Source of the DNA: Brachypterus glaber
Taxonomy: Eukaryota > Arthropoda > Insecta > Coleoptera > Kateretidae
Length of the DNA stretch: 64,000 nucleotides
Assembly (NCBI GenBank): GCA_958510825.1
Contig: OY294047.1
Coordinates: 4,526,001-4,590,000 of the forward strand
Direction of reading: 5' to 3'
Shown here: one piece after another, positions 34,731-49,912 of the stretch
How positions within the stretch are numbered: position 1 is the stretch's first letter
Layout: each line of letters starts with the position of its first letter
Translations under genes and position numbers: made by a program
Notes under the pieces: model-generated
Seen by the model: the letters and a program-made list of their open reading frames with translations, nothing else
Databases searched by the model: none
What the model was told of the DNA's origin: nothing

Positions 34731-35702
34731 TAGTCTAAGAGCCCATGGCCGGCTACCTGTATGTATTTGACCAGACCTGAGTTTTTGTACGTTAAGGCCC
34801 CTATACCTACCATACATAAGTAGGGGACTCACTAAGCTCAAAGTGGTGGACGCGTTGAGCGCTCAGGTAAGACAGGTATCGATTTTTGACTAATTTTAAA
34901 TCCATTTGACCACGTCTGCCGTTTTAAAATTTGAAAATATATTATTATTACTATCGGAAAATAAGAATGGCAGACCATTATCGCGCATTTTACTTTGTGG
35001 CAGACAATTTTGAAAATGCTAAAAAAAATAAAATTTTGAAAGTATTTGACCAGATCTGCCATTGATATATTTTATTTATTATAGTCTTAAAAACTTATAT
35101 TGAACACGGCAGACGTCTACATTGCGTGCACACATCAACAAATAATAAAATCTTAGCTACTATCCGACCAGATGGTTGGCACAGACTTTATACAGCTATC
35201 TCTCTTCTTTTTCCTATGTATTACTATTGTACTCATTCTAGCCTATAGTATGTTCTCTTACAGTTATATTACTAGCATTCGAATAATGGAGGGTTTATAC
35301 CTGGAAGGGCCTTGTAACAACCCCAACGTAACGGCTCACTATGGGACGAACCGGGCCGTAAGCCGGACATCATACTTTTCTTGAAAACGATAACTGGGAT
35401 TTTGATAAAATTTGGTATGCAGCCATTTTTAGGTACGACAAAACATTTTAACTAGGTTTCGTTTTTGGGAAAAAATCTGGAAATCTGGAAAATCTGGAAA
35501 ACTTAAAAAAAAATAAATTTATTTTTCTTTTATATGGTTAATTACCATTTAGTGTACAAAAAAGATATTTAGCTATGTATTTAATACGGTTTGGAAAAAA
35601 TCTCCAAAATATGTGTATCTTGTAAAATTATAATTTTAGCTAATAAATTTGGCATTTTCGAGAAAAAGTAAAACATTTAGCCAAGTATTGAGTATGAAAA
35701 AA
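34731..35702 (+). repeat. 972-bp inverted repeat, left arm
   Basis: The arm runs from TAGTCTAAGAGCCCATGGCC to TTGAGTATGAAAAAA and is repeated in reverse at 36631-37602 with exactly the same length. Short frames inside (such as 34838-35062 and 35172-35384) have identical translations in both arms, so the arms are essentially identical. I recognise no gene in it. Confidence 0.95.
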
Positions 35703-36630
35703 TTGTCGAAAAATTTCGAAAAAAAAAATTAAAAAAAAAATATTTTTTCAAAAAAAAGCATTTTTTCGAAAAAAAAAATTCAAAAAAAATCGGGGGGATT
35801 ATTAAAAAAAAACAATAGGGATCATCCCCTGATAGAACTTGATTTTTCCTGAAAATTTTGAGTCGATCGGATTATTCGTTCTTGAGTTATCTTGTCCACA
35901 AAAAAGTGACATGGCACGGACAGACGGGCGGATGAACAGACGCTTACGGGCTGTGAATAGTATAATAACGTAATTTCCCAATAAATTTATCCACCACAAA
36001 GAATATCTGTAAAAGTCTATGTAAAAAGTAATTTTTTTTTAGTTGTTTTTTAACACAAAAATTTAAATTAAAGGGGTTCTGGGGTCTGATCTCTACATCA
36101 TTTTTTTCCTTACTTAGTCCACTATATTGTAGTAATAACAAATTTGCGGGACTTTGCGGGACTTTAACGAAAAACATTTAAATGTCGGAAAATTAAAAAA
36201 AAATCGATAAAACAAAAAATAGGAGATGTACATAATATTTTATTTTTTTATAATACACTTTAATGTTATTATTACGTAATTAATAGGAAAAGATTATATT
36301 GTATGATAAGAAAAAAAAAGACTACAAATTTTCGTAAGCATAATTTAGACATCTATATATAAGCGCTAATTTTTCTGGCTAACCTTAATTATACATGAAA
36401 ATTTTGCCTGCACTCAATGTATAATATGATTAAATATAATAAAACCAAATTTAAACCCCTATTTTTGAATTTTTGTTTTTTACCCGATGTCCAACCTATG
36501 GCCCGGTTCGTTCCATAGTGCGGCTATTGCCTGATGTTTTCAGTATATTTGTGAACGTTCATACAGATACCTCGTGTTTCGTGAATTTTATAAAATACAT
36601 AGTGCTGCTTTATTTTATTTTCGTTTGGAC
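35703..36630. other. 928-bp spacer between inverted arms
   Basis: It holds a family F fragment (35800-35945: CTTGATTTTTCCTGAAAATT, CGATCGGATTATTCGTTCTT, then a GACGGACAGACGGGCGG tract). It also holds a diverged copy of part of the arm (36484-36550: CGATGTCC...GGCCCGGTTCGTTCCATAGT, compared with GGCCCGGTTCGTCCCATAGT at 36976). It is otherwise poly-A rich. Confidence 0.6.
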
Positions 36631-37602
36631 TTTTTTCATACTCAATACTTGGCTAAATGTTTTACTTTTTCTCGAAAATGCCAAATTTATTAGCTAAAAT
36701 TATAATTTTACAAGATACACACATTTTGGAGATTTTTTCCAAACCGTATTAAATACATAGCTAAATATCTTTTTTGTACACTAAATGGTAATTAACCATA
36801 TAAAAGAAAAATAAATTTATTTTTTTTTAAGTTTTCCAGATTTTCCAGATTTCCAGATTTTTTCCCAAAAACGAAACCTAGTTAAAATGTTTTGTCGTAC
36901 CTAAAAATGGCTGCATACCAAATTTTATCAAAATCCCAGTTATCGTTTTCAAGAAAAGTATGATGTCCGGCTTACGGCCCGGTTCGTCCCATAGTGAGCC
37001 GTTACGTTGGGGTTGTTACAAGGCCCTTCCAGGTATAAACCCTCCATTATTCGAATGCTAGTAATATAACTGTAAGAGAACATACTATAGGCTAGAATGA
37101 GTACAATAGTAATACATAGGAAAAAGAAGAGAGATAGCTGTATAAAGTCTGTGCCAACCATCTGGTCGGATAGTAGCTAAGATTTTATTATTTGTTGATG
37201 TGTGCACGCAATGTAGACGTCTGCCGTGTTCAATATAAGTTTTTAAGACTATAATAAATAAAATATATCAATGGCAGATCTGGTCAAATACTTTCAAAAT
37301 TTTATTTTTTTTAGCATTTTCAAAATTGTCTGCCACAAAGTAAAATGCGCGATAATGGTCTGCCATTCTTATTTTCCGATAGTAATAATAATATATTTTC
37401 AAATTTTAAAACGGCAGACGTGGTCAAATGGATTTAAAATTAGTCAAAAATCGATACCTGTCTTACCTGAGCGCTCGACGCGTCCACCACTTTGAGCTTA
37501 GTGAGTCCCCTACTTATGTATGGTAGGTATAGGGGCCTTAACGTACAAAAACTCAGGTCTGGTCAAATACATACAGGTAGCCGGCCATGGGCTCTTAGAC
37601 TA
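36631..37602 (-). repeat. 972-bp inverted repeat, right arm
   Basis: Reverse complement of 34731-35702. The outer flanks differ (GCGTGGTTTG on the left; ATGATAATTTGTTGG on the right), so the repeat ends sharply. It lies 224 bp from the scaffold gap. Confidence 0.95.
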
Positions 37603-37826
37603 TATGATAATTTGTTGGTATTTAGCTTTTGCTATTTTATTGATTATATTTTATATAAAGGCGCCTTTAGCATTGGTCTTTCATATAAATATAGTTAATT
37701 ATAGTCAACCAAGAATACATATCGGAGTTGTTGTGATAAGAAAGAGGAATAAAAAACATATACAGTTAATTTCAAATATGTCTACGTGTACGGTTCTATA
37801 GTTTTGTTTATTGTTCGTAATTGTTT

Positions 37827-38026
37827 NNNNNNNNNNNNNNNNNNNNNNNNNNNNNNNNNNNNNNNNNNNNNNNNNNNNNNNNNNNNNNNNNNNNNNNNNN
37901 NNNNNNNNNNNNNNNNNNNNNNNNNNNNNNNNNNNNNNNNNNNNNNNNNNNNNNNNNNNNNNNNNNNNNNNNNNNNNNNNNNNNNNNNNNNNNNNNNNNN
38001 NNNNNNNNNNNNNNNNNNNNNNNNNN
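37827..38026. other. Scaffold gap, exactly 200 N
   Basis: A run of 200 N of fixed length, as used for gaps of unknown size. All open frames crossing it are artefacts. The GABA-B exon order suggests that the two contigs joined here may be in the wrong order. Confidence 0.98.
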
Positions 38027-38666
38027 ATTCGTAGATTCGTAGAATCTACAACGTAAATATCTAAATTAAATTAGGCAAACCTACATACATATATATCACA
38101 CTAGGGTGATAGAAAAATATCAAACTAGTGTGATATAAGGCGTTTTATAAAGAACAAGAGTGTGCTAAATGTTATTTTTATAAGGGATCGTAGGCAAATA
38201 ACTATTTTATTCGATTTAATCTAAAAATAGCACATTTTATTATAACGAAGCTGTATCCTGATTATAAATCATAAAATACTGCTGCCAACAAAGAATACTT
38301 TCCCCTATTGTTTATATAAAAAAATATTTTGATATCAAAAAATAAATATATATAAAAAAATCGAAAAATTTTACAATTTACTTTAATATGAACCTATTTT
38401 TTAATTTTGACTCAAATAGTTCTCGAGTTATCGTGGTCACAAATATCCCGGAGAAACTGTTGTAAAACGTCGAGAAACATTAATAAAGCTTTAAAGCAAG
38501 ACTTTCATAAAAAAGTAATTTTTAAAATGTTTGTAGTAATTGAAGACTTATTTACTTTATTTAGTATTATTAAAATATGTTATCTGGAAAAAAAATTAGA
38601 ATTTAAATACTAGAACACCCCATTAACTAACAACCAAAATTCTCTACTAGAATTACTTTTAATAAG
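38027..38666. other. AT-rich DNA, no gene seen
   Basis: A short family F-like piece (TAGTTCTCGAGTTATCGTGG) is at 38405-38465. ACACTAGGGTGATAGAAA and CAAACTAGTGTGATAT near 38100 form a small direct/inverted pair. I see no gene. Confidence 0.4.
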
Positions 38667-39030
38667 GAGAAATTTTTAATTTTAAACAAAATTATAAAAA
38701 TATTAATTTATTATTCCATCAATCTATTTTCTAATCATCGTACAGAGTGATATTGGTAGACTGACAGTTTCGGGCTGCTGGCCCTCTTCAGTAAGAGTCA
38801 ACTCTGCACGCTGATTAAGAAAACGTTTTTAGACTTTACTCGCAAAAGGAATATAGCCATTAGATTGATGTAGACTTGTGCGCCATCTATTTCTATTCAA
38901 CAGAGTTGACTCTTGGCCAGTAGCCCGAAACTGTCAGTCTACCAATATCACTCTGTACGATGATTAGAAAATAGATTGATGGAATAATAAATTAATATTT
39001 TTATAATTTTGTTTAAAATTAAAAATTTCT
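38667..39030. mobile_element. Foldback element K
   Basis: The ~115-bp arms (outer TTTTAATTTTAAACAAAATT; inner ATATTGGTAGACTGACAGTT, CGGGCTGCTGGCC) are inverted around a ~130-bp centre. The centre begins AAGAGTCAACTCTG and ends CAGAGTTGACTCTT. Arm fragments recur at 18650-18730 and 39138-39175 (GATTAGAAAATAGATTGATG). Confidence 0.85.
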
Positions 39031-39220
39031 GTCCTTACTAATTTTACGTCTAACCACCCGTTAGTGGTACTATGTGCTTGAGACACATAAGTCTTCAACT
39101 TGCTACCATTCAAACTCTCCAGATTAGGAGATGTATGAGTACGATGATTAGAAAATAGATTGATGGAATAATAAAGAATTACTTTTGTTAAAAATCAGGG
39201 TTAAGGGGTCAAAAAACAAA

Positions 39221-39366
39221 GGCACATCCAGAGGCTCGCAGAACAAGCATAATACATAAAAATGCGATACCGTGATTGACTAACAAGATACATGAAGGCA
39301 CATAAAGCCAATCACAGCATCGCATTCTTATGTATTATGCTTGTTATGCGAGGCTGTGGATGTGCC
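39221..39366. mobile_element. Palindromic MITE N, copy 1, 146 bp
   Basis: Almost fully palindromic: GGCACATCCAGAGGCTCGCA at one end and its inverted form at the other, with inner arms AGCATAATACATAA..ATGCGAT. A second copy of the same length is at 58400-58545. Confidence 0.9.
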
Positions 39367-39686
39367 CTAAGTCATATAAACTAAACCATCCGTCTCCTAA
39401 AATACATGTTTTTTTTTCAGCTATTTGAAAAATTCTGCATGAAAACGTATTTCAGCGAGTGCATGCAGATAATATTCTTACTAAAAAAGATTTATTTTCG
39501 AGCTAGTGCATTTTACTTAGACCACAATTTCGTATAACTTGCGTACCATATGTAAGACATATTTATATTCCACATAAATATATTCGGTGCCTTCGTTTCA
39601 TATTTTTACTTGTCCAAGACTACGATTTTAATACCTAGTTTAATATTTTTAGTTTAAGGGGTCTTTCTTCTAACTTTAAAAATATT

Positions 39687-40020
39687 TTTTATCCAATACA
39701 TACAGATTATGAGACAATTACCAGCTTTATTTTAAATAGATAAACTCAATAATAATCCCCGCGTGGCTTTTACTTTATTGAGTGGATAATTATTTATTTT
39801 ACCCACTAAACTGTCACTTGTCAAATTATTTTCTTGTAAATGTCATTAAAATTTTTATTAAAAATATAAATTTCTAAGCTATTTATTGGATAAAACCTTG
39901 TATGGCACTCATGGGTAAACCGATATTGCCCTCTCGAAAATTAACCTGCGAGGCGTCAGCCAAAGTTAATTTTCTCATGGGCAATATCTTACTTTACCCA
40001 CTAGTACCATAAATAACTAT
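39687..40020 (-). repeat. Family A hairpin-ended repeat, copy 3
   Basis: Reverse orientation. It starts TTTTATCCAATACATACAG and ends CCATAAATAACTAT. The hairpin-loop sequence GCGAGGCGTCAGCCAA is present. Confidence 0.85.
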
Positions 40021-40032
40021 TTTTAAACATTT

Positions 40033-40563
40033 TTTAAATAGAAAGAAAAAAGATTTCATTGTGAAATCTTGTAGGTAATGTTTATTTACATTTAAAAATA
40101 TATATTTTTTATATTTTTAAAGTGCCATTTTTTGGCCATATTTTTTTTTGAAAAAAACATATTTGGATCGACTGAAAAAAGACATGGGATATTATTCAGT
40201 ATTAAAGTCGCTATAGCCCGAACTACAAGAAAATCTTTTGGCCAAAAATTAACAAAATGGACGTTTTTTTTTTAAAAAAAGTCCAAACCATATTTTGAAA
40301 TTTATTGATAAACGTCCGCCATTTAGTTAGTTTCGGCCAAAAAAGTTATTCTAGTTTGGACTATAGCGACTTTAATACTGAATAATATCCCGTTTTTTTT
40401 TTCAGTCGATCTAAACGGCCGGAATCATGGCGACCACCGTTTTTTTTTTAAATATGACTAAAAAATTGCACTTTAAAAATCAGAAAAAAAAAGATTTTTT
40501 TAATTTTTGAACATAAATAAACAACCTACAAAATTTCACAATGATATCTTTTTACTTTCTATA
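40033..40563. mobile_element. Foldback element O, ~530 bp
   Basis: The outer arms AGAAAGAAAAAAGATTTCAT and, reversed, AGAAAGTAAAAAGATATCAT continue inward as imperfect inverted copies for ~240 bp, including GGGATATTATTCAGTATTAA, TAAAGTCGCTATAG and TTTTGGCC. The centre carries AACGTCCGCCATTT / AAATGGACGTT. A similar CGGACATTT / AACGTCCGC pair lies near 4990-5030. Confidence 0.75.
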
Positions 40564-41425
40564 TAAAAAAAATTAAAAAGAATATATTTTTATTATTTAC
40601 TTTTCCTTCGTTAGTAAAATAAATGAAATCATTTTTTTGCTTTTTTACGTTTTTCGATATTATATATAAAAAATTCTGTCTGTCCGGGAAATTTCTCTCA
40701 TGGACGCTTTGAGCTAAATCAAATTTGGAACATAGGTTCCTTATTCCTAGCTGAGATGGTTTTGGTAAATATCGGGGTGCGGTAAAGGGATCAAATGGAA
40801 GTAAAATTAATTTAAAAAAGTAAAAAAAAATTGTGAAAAAAGGAAGTTTTAAAAAATATATATTTTTTGTTTTTTTTTTTTAAATTATTTTTATCAAATA
40901 TGCTTATTTTTTCGGAAAACGAAGTTTTTTCTTTTTTTTTTTTGAAAAATAAACATAGTAAACATACTAATTATAGTAAACATACTAAGCCTAAGTGAAA
41001 GTATTCTTTTATTGGCTACAGTATGTTTGTCATACAAATATATTCTAAGGTTTTCAGGTCCATACTTTTAAAAGAAACATAAAATATTGGATTTATGAAT
41101 TTATAAATGTATTGTTAAACCGCTGACAAAATTTTGTATACCTTCAGGAGGAAATCTTTAAAGATTTCCTCGCAACCTTCAAAGATTTTCTCGTAACCTT
41201 CAAAGATTTCCTCCAGATTTCCTCCAATTTACTCCTGAATTCCTCTGCGGTTTACCCCTCGTGTTAAGATTAAACGGACCCTTTTGGTCGAGAGGAAGTT
41301 AAGATTCGTTTTTCATTTTATTTTAAGGCAAATTATTGTTTGAATAATTATAATTGTTAATAGTGTTTGTTTTGATATAAATAAAAAAAATACCTGTAGA
41401 CAAGTACTCAAGTTTGTTTAAATAA
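40564..41425. other. AT-rich DNA, no gene seen
   Basis: At 41145-41225 there are short repeats of TTCAAAGATTTCCTC / AAAGATTTCCTCC. Nothing else. Confidence 0.35.
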
Positions 41426-42258
41426 CACAGGCCCACAAAAAAAAAATAGTCTTGGATTCCAATCTTGGATGAATCTGTAATCCGTTTAACCCCTACACGT
41501 CAGGATTTTGACACAAACTCAAAAAACACCCAAAAAACCATTGAAACCGCTAAAATTATCTATACCACTGTCACCCTCCTGTCCCCACATTACTAATTCT
41601 ATAACCCCAGAACCCCATAGTCCCCTAACCTCATAACACCATAGCCGCATAACCTCAAAACCCAGGTTACGGGGTTTAAGTATCAAAATCCCTTGACTTC
41701 ATAATCCCATATACTCCTTAATGCCGTTATCCTATTCTGTGGAGAAGTGCGGTTAAAAAAATAATGAAGTAGACCTTGATTCATGACTTCACTTACAAAA
41801 CTCTTATGATTTCGAGAACCGGACTTCTCCACAGAATAGGATGATAGGGTTAAGAGGTTATAATATATGGGGCTACGGAGTGAAGGGGTTAGGAGGTGTG
41901 GTGGAATTTTAGGGTTATACAGTTACTTATTCATAACTATGTTCTACGAGAAAATTTCACTAATTGTTCTGTTTTCCCAAACCAGATTTTTCTATTTAAT
42001 GAAATAACGGGGTTTTAAGGTTATGGAGTAATGGTATTATGGGGTTACGAAATTACGAATTTGGAGGAAGGGGGTGAAAGTGGTATGGAGTAGATGATTT
42101 TAGCAGTTTCAGTAGTTTTTCGAGTGTTTTATGAGGTTATGTCAAAATCCTGACGTGTAAAAAGTCCAAACGGCTTACGGATTCGGTGTCAGCGGGAAAA
42201 AATATATAGGAATATCATATTGGAATCCAAGAGTCCAATTTTTTTTTGTGGGCCTGTG
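41426..42258. mobile_element. Foldback element P upstream of cathepsin L, 833 bp
   Basis: The ends are CACAGGCCCACAAAAAAAAA and its inverted copy, flanked on both sides by TAA, which would fit a 3-bp target-site duplication of PIF/Harbinger type (tentative). Inverted similarity continues through much of the length: ACACGTCAGGATTTTGACA / TGTCAAAATCCTGACGTGT, and at the centre CCTATTCTGTGGAGAAGT / ACTTCTCCACAGAATAGG. No ORF. It ends ~145 bp before the cathepsin L TATA box. Confidence 0.85.
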
Positions 42259-42401
42259 TAATTGTAAAAAAATATTCTATCACAAAGGAAATATCTATTG
42301 ACTTCAATTTCAAATACTAGATTAAGATCGCATTTAATTTTATCTTTATAAACAAATGGCTAATAAATAAACAAAAAATAATGCACAAAGATTAGAATAG
42401 G

Positions 42402-42409
42402 TATATAAG
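42402..42409 (+). promoter_or_regulatory. TATA box of the cathepsin L gene
   Basis: TATATAAG lies 53 bp upstream of the ATG at 42455. A start ~30 bp downstream (around 42430-42435) would give a short ~20-bp 5' leader, typical of highly expressed insect digestive protease genes. No initiator was verified. Confidence 0.65.
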
Positions 42410-42454
42410 CTAGAATTTCACAATTGTCGTTATTATATCACATAATATTGCATC

Positions 42455-46766
<4,312 letters not shown>

Positions 46767-46786
46767 TATGTAAAAGAAATTTGTTT

Positions 46787-46803
46787 AATAAAAGATCAAT
46801 AAA
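46787..46803 (+). terminator. Polyadenylation signals of cathepsin L
   Basis: Two AATAAA hexamers at 46787-46792 and 46798-46803, 21 and 32 bp after the TAA stop. The 3' UTR is therefore very short. Confidence 0.8.
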
Positions 46804-46927
46804 ATGTAAAATTTTGGTTTTTGTATGAAAAAATCCTGTCACAAAAATGAAGGCATTCTAAAGTTTATGCAAATAAACATAGCCAGTTTCACTATGAAAC
46901 ACATTAAATTATATATTATAAAAATAA

Positions 46928-47969
46928 CAGGGCGGATTCAGGAAACGGCCCTGAAATTGTCAGTGAAACGGTGAACGGTGGTACTATCCTGAAAATGTCA
47001 GTGAAAACGATTCACTCACCGCAGTAATGAGAAGAATCCAGCGCATGCGCACTGATTTTCTTATTTTTGTTTTGATGTATGCCAAAAATTATTTTAAGGT
47101 TATGTAACATTCTTTTGCAGAATTTTACAAAAATATCTACTTTTTTCTTTGCGAGCTAACAGTTTTTTTTTTTAATTGGCTAAAAGTACTCGCTTTTAAT
47201 AGTATTTTTGTAAAAAAAATTGCGGAATATTCATTAATAAACATTTGATTCCTAAAATATATCGCCTTCTGAATTCTGAAATATCGTATTTGAAAATGCC
47301 TCCCATTAAAAAAAACACCAAACCAGAAAACTACCAAACCAAACCATTATTAACGTAAAGCAATGCCTCCCATTAAAAAAAAACACCAAACCAGCAAACT
47401 ACCAAACCAAACCATTGTTAACGTAAACCAACGCCCCATTAAAAAAGTCAAACAGAAATTCGTGAGTATTTTAACAATCTTTTGCTATATATTCTAACAA
47501 AAAAAGCTGGATTTTCCGCACCTAATTATATTCAAGACAGTAAGTTTTAGCAATAAAACCAGAAATCAGTGCAAAAATATAGTTCATTTTTGTGGACCTG
47601 ATGCGCACCGTAACCCCACTCAAATTAAACTGTTTCATAAAACTACAACTGCCTAAACGGAAGCCACTTTTGACAAAACAAAAATAAGTAAACCAGTGCG
47701 CATGTGCTAAATTCTTCTCATTACTGCGGTGAGCGAATCGTCAGTGAAACCAATGTCAGGTTATCTCACTCACGTAATTTTTAAATGGCAGTGAACCAAC
47801 TGAAAACTTTGTTAAATTGAATTTAGTTCGGAAAACTTACTTAATTTTAGGTTCTTCAGAATATGTCATGAAAATGCATATTTAGAAAAAAATATTTTCC
47901 TAAAAATTTTACAATTATTTTATCCTGCGGGGGGTAATTATTTATTACTCCTCCGTGGATCCGCCACTG
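46928..47969. mobile_element. hAT-like element hosting a family D insertion
   Basis: The outer ends CAGGGCGGATTCAGGAAAC and, reversed, CAGTGGCGGATCCACGGAG are imperfect inverted repeats of hAT-like form. The interior repeats CTGAAAATGTCAGTGAAA-type modules. It is interrupted by the family D element at 47008-47740. A matching 8-bp target-site duplication was not found. Confidence 0.5.
47008..47740 (+). mobile_element. Family D TIR element, copy 2, complete
   Basis: Left TIR CGATTCACTCACCGCAGTAA and right TIR, reversed, CGATTCGCTCACCGCAGTAA extend ~45 bp. It is flanked by TCAGTGAAA at 46998-47006 and 47741-47749, a 9-bp direct repeat (one extra A on the left). A target-site duplication of 8-10 bp suggests the hAT, Merlin or Mutator superfamily. 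Internally ~67-bp units are tandemly repeated. No transposase. Confidence 0.8.
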
Positions 47970-47989
47970 TAACTTAAGCAGGCCACTCA

Positions 47990-49122
47990 ATAGGGACCAT
48001 GTTGGGCAATATGCTTATCAACAAGCTTGTCAACAAAATCCACCGTGCTAAAACATCAGGAAACATTTTGGGCAACTTCAGTTGACAAAACGCAACCTAA
48101 ACGAGTGGGTTAATATGAAAGTGCTGTAAATTGCAAGTGTGGCAATTGCAATAGGCTTGACAATAGCACAGAAAATAAGAGAAAGAAAAGAAGAGAATCG
48201 GTAAAAGAATGGATTTTAAACCGCAAAAAATACTCGCATATGAATCTGTTGCAAAAGTTGAAAACTACAGGACCAAAAGACATCGCGAACCCAAAACTTG
48301 TTCTTCTCCTTTTTTTTGGCCTTTAGCTTTCATAAGCCATATCAGCCAGTTGTCCGGTTTGAATTTTCTGGTTTTGATTTTTGCAAATTTCGTCTCTTGT
48401 TCTGTGTTTCTTTTTTGTATACTTATTGTCCGTTTTGTTTAAACTGTCTTTTCCTTCTTGCCCACGTTTTGATTTTATGTCTGTTCTCTCTCTCTCCAAA
48501 CCCAAATCGTTTAAAAATGGAGCTTTCTACAACTAGAATTATGAAACAAAAGACGTCTACCCTATCTCTATCTCATATGTGCTACACTTTCCAGCCAACC
48601 AAATAAATACTGTATTTGTTTTTCATACAACAAATACAGTATTTATTTGGTTGGCCGGAAAGTGTAGCACTGAGCGGCACGAACGAACATGGCTAATGTA
48701 AAATAAGATAATTCTACTAAAATTTAGATGGCGCCAGTAATTTCTTTAATAAAAATAATATAGTTACACTTTTCGCCCGGCCAAGTAAATATTGTAGTTG
48801 TTCAACAAAGAACAAATACAGAATTTGTTTGGTTGGGTGGAAGTGGGAGTGTATGTATGTCTTCTATCCTTTTTGGGTAGAACTTTTGTCCCTGTCTAAT
48901 CTAACGGGAGAAATCGCCATTGAGGTTAAATCGAATAAAGAGTTCGTCAACTTGTGCGTGGAACTACACACCCAGGCAACATGCTCGGCTCACGTCGCGG
49001 ATTTTTGGTCTCGCCCTAGGAGCCTGCAACATATGTAGAAGCATGTTGACCAACCAACACACACATTTGGCAACTTGTGACGACAACTCCGTTGGACAAT
49101 ATGTTGCCCAACTTGCTCCCTA
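47990..49122. mobile_element. Element Q with imperfect TIRs, hosting a family B copy
   Basis: Left AGGGACCATGTTGGGCAATA and right, reversed, AGGGAGCAAGTTGGGCAACA define ~30-bp imperfect inverted ends. CAACTTG/CATGTTG motifs recur subterminally. The family B unit 48516-48921 lies inside. The frames at 48209-48606 overlap on different registers and resemble no known protein. Confidence 0.45.
48516..48921 (-). mobile_element. Family B twin-palindrome MITE, copy 2
   Basis: Inverted relative to the other copies. It runs from AATGGAGCTTTCTACAACTA to AACGGGAGAAATCGCCATT. Both palindromes are present; the near-perfect one is at about 48580-48668. Confidence 0.85.
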
Positions 49123-49289
49123 ATTGCTAATATTGCGTATAGATAGTTTAACTGATAGTAATACTTTAAATGTACTTAACTTTTTGTTTATTTACTTATG
49201 TACATTTTAAATATAGTTCGATTTTTTTAACATTAATAAAATTATGTTCTAAAGTTTGGTTCAAACCAATTACTGTAATGTAAAAACAA

Positions 49290-49524
49290 AAAGGTAACGT
49301 AATTTCTACAACTGTAGTCCAGCCACACAACTATAGTCCAAGGCCCCCAGGGGGCGGGGGGTAATTATTTTTAAATGTTTACAATTTCTTATGAATGTTG
49401 GTGTATATGGGATATACAGTAACATGTTTTCATAGTTTTTAAATACGCTGCTTATGGAATATAGGTGTGAAGCTGGACCATAGTTGTGTGAATCTGGACC
49501 ATTGTTGTTTGAAATTACGGTAAC
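49290..49524. mobile_element. TIR element R, ~235 bp
   Basis: Left TAATTTCTACAACTGTAGTC, CACACAACTATAGTCCA and right, reversed, TAATTTCAAACAACAATGGT, CACACAACTATGGTCCA are inverted. The centre includes GGCCCCCAGGGGGCGGGGGG. It lies in the GABA-B intron downstream of the exon at 49613-49754. Confidence 0.65.
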
Positions 49525-49612
49525 ATAAAATGAAACACTATTGATAAGCTAAAGTAGAGTTAGTTATTTTGGTAATATAAACATTACAAATTAGTTACAA
49601 ATTACAACTTAC

Positions 49613-49754
49613 CACTCCAAACTTCTCTGTCAAACCACGTAAGATTATCTGCCTGTGTATCGTAATATCCCAGCACCACATAGTTGCCGTTAATAACTTG
49701 CTCTATCTGAGTCAAGGCGATACGATCTCCTTGCGAACTAAACGCCACAAAACC
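49613..49754 (-). CDS. GABA-B-R1: GABA-B receptor subunit 1, exon at end of ligand-binding domain
   Basis: Encodes 47 codons plus one base: GFVAFSSQGDRIALTQIEQV and LGYYDTQADNLTWFDREVW. These match the segment of insect GABA-B subunit 1 just before the transmembrane region (the FSSQGDR and GYYDTQ stretches are characteristic). On the minus strand the acceptor is CTGTTGCAG before GG at 49754 and the donor GTAAGT follows at 49612. It starts in phase 0 and ends in phase 1. It joins in frame to the exon at 53868-53995, giving QFLGIS-GFVAFSS. The intron between them (49755-53867) is packed with repeats, including degenerate copies of this exon's own acceptor region. Later transmembrane exons are not seen within the window. 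Confidence 0.93.
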
Positions 49755-49912
49755 CTGCAACAGTAATTCAATTATTAGACTTAATCTAAGAAGTTAAGAC
49801 CCACTGTAAAGAAGGAAAATTGTGTAGCGTAAACTAGATGGTATTTAATACCGTGGTATTAGTAAAAATAAATTAAAAAAAAAACATTTCTCTACATACT
49901 GACTAGGATATA

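Noticed and set aside
34731..37602. Simple missed-adapter chimera as the explanation of the inverted repeat
   Set aside because: A 928-bp non-palindromic spacer and two different outer flanks argue against a plain read-through hairpin, although other assembly errors remain possible.
37786..38056. Frames crossing the N run
   Set aside because: They consist of unknown bases only.
48209..48606. Possible small gene with overlapping frames
   Set aside because: Frames in different registers overlap, lie inside element Q and run into a family B copy. No domain, promoter or splice evidence.
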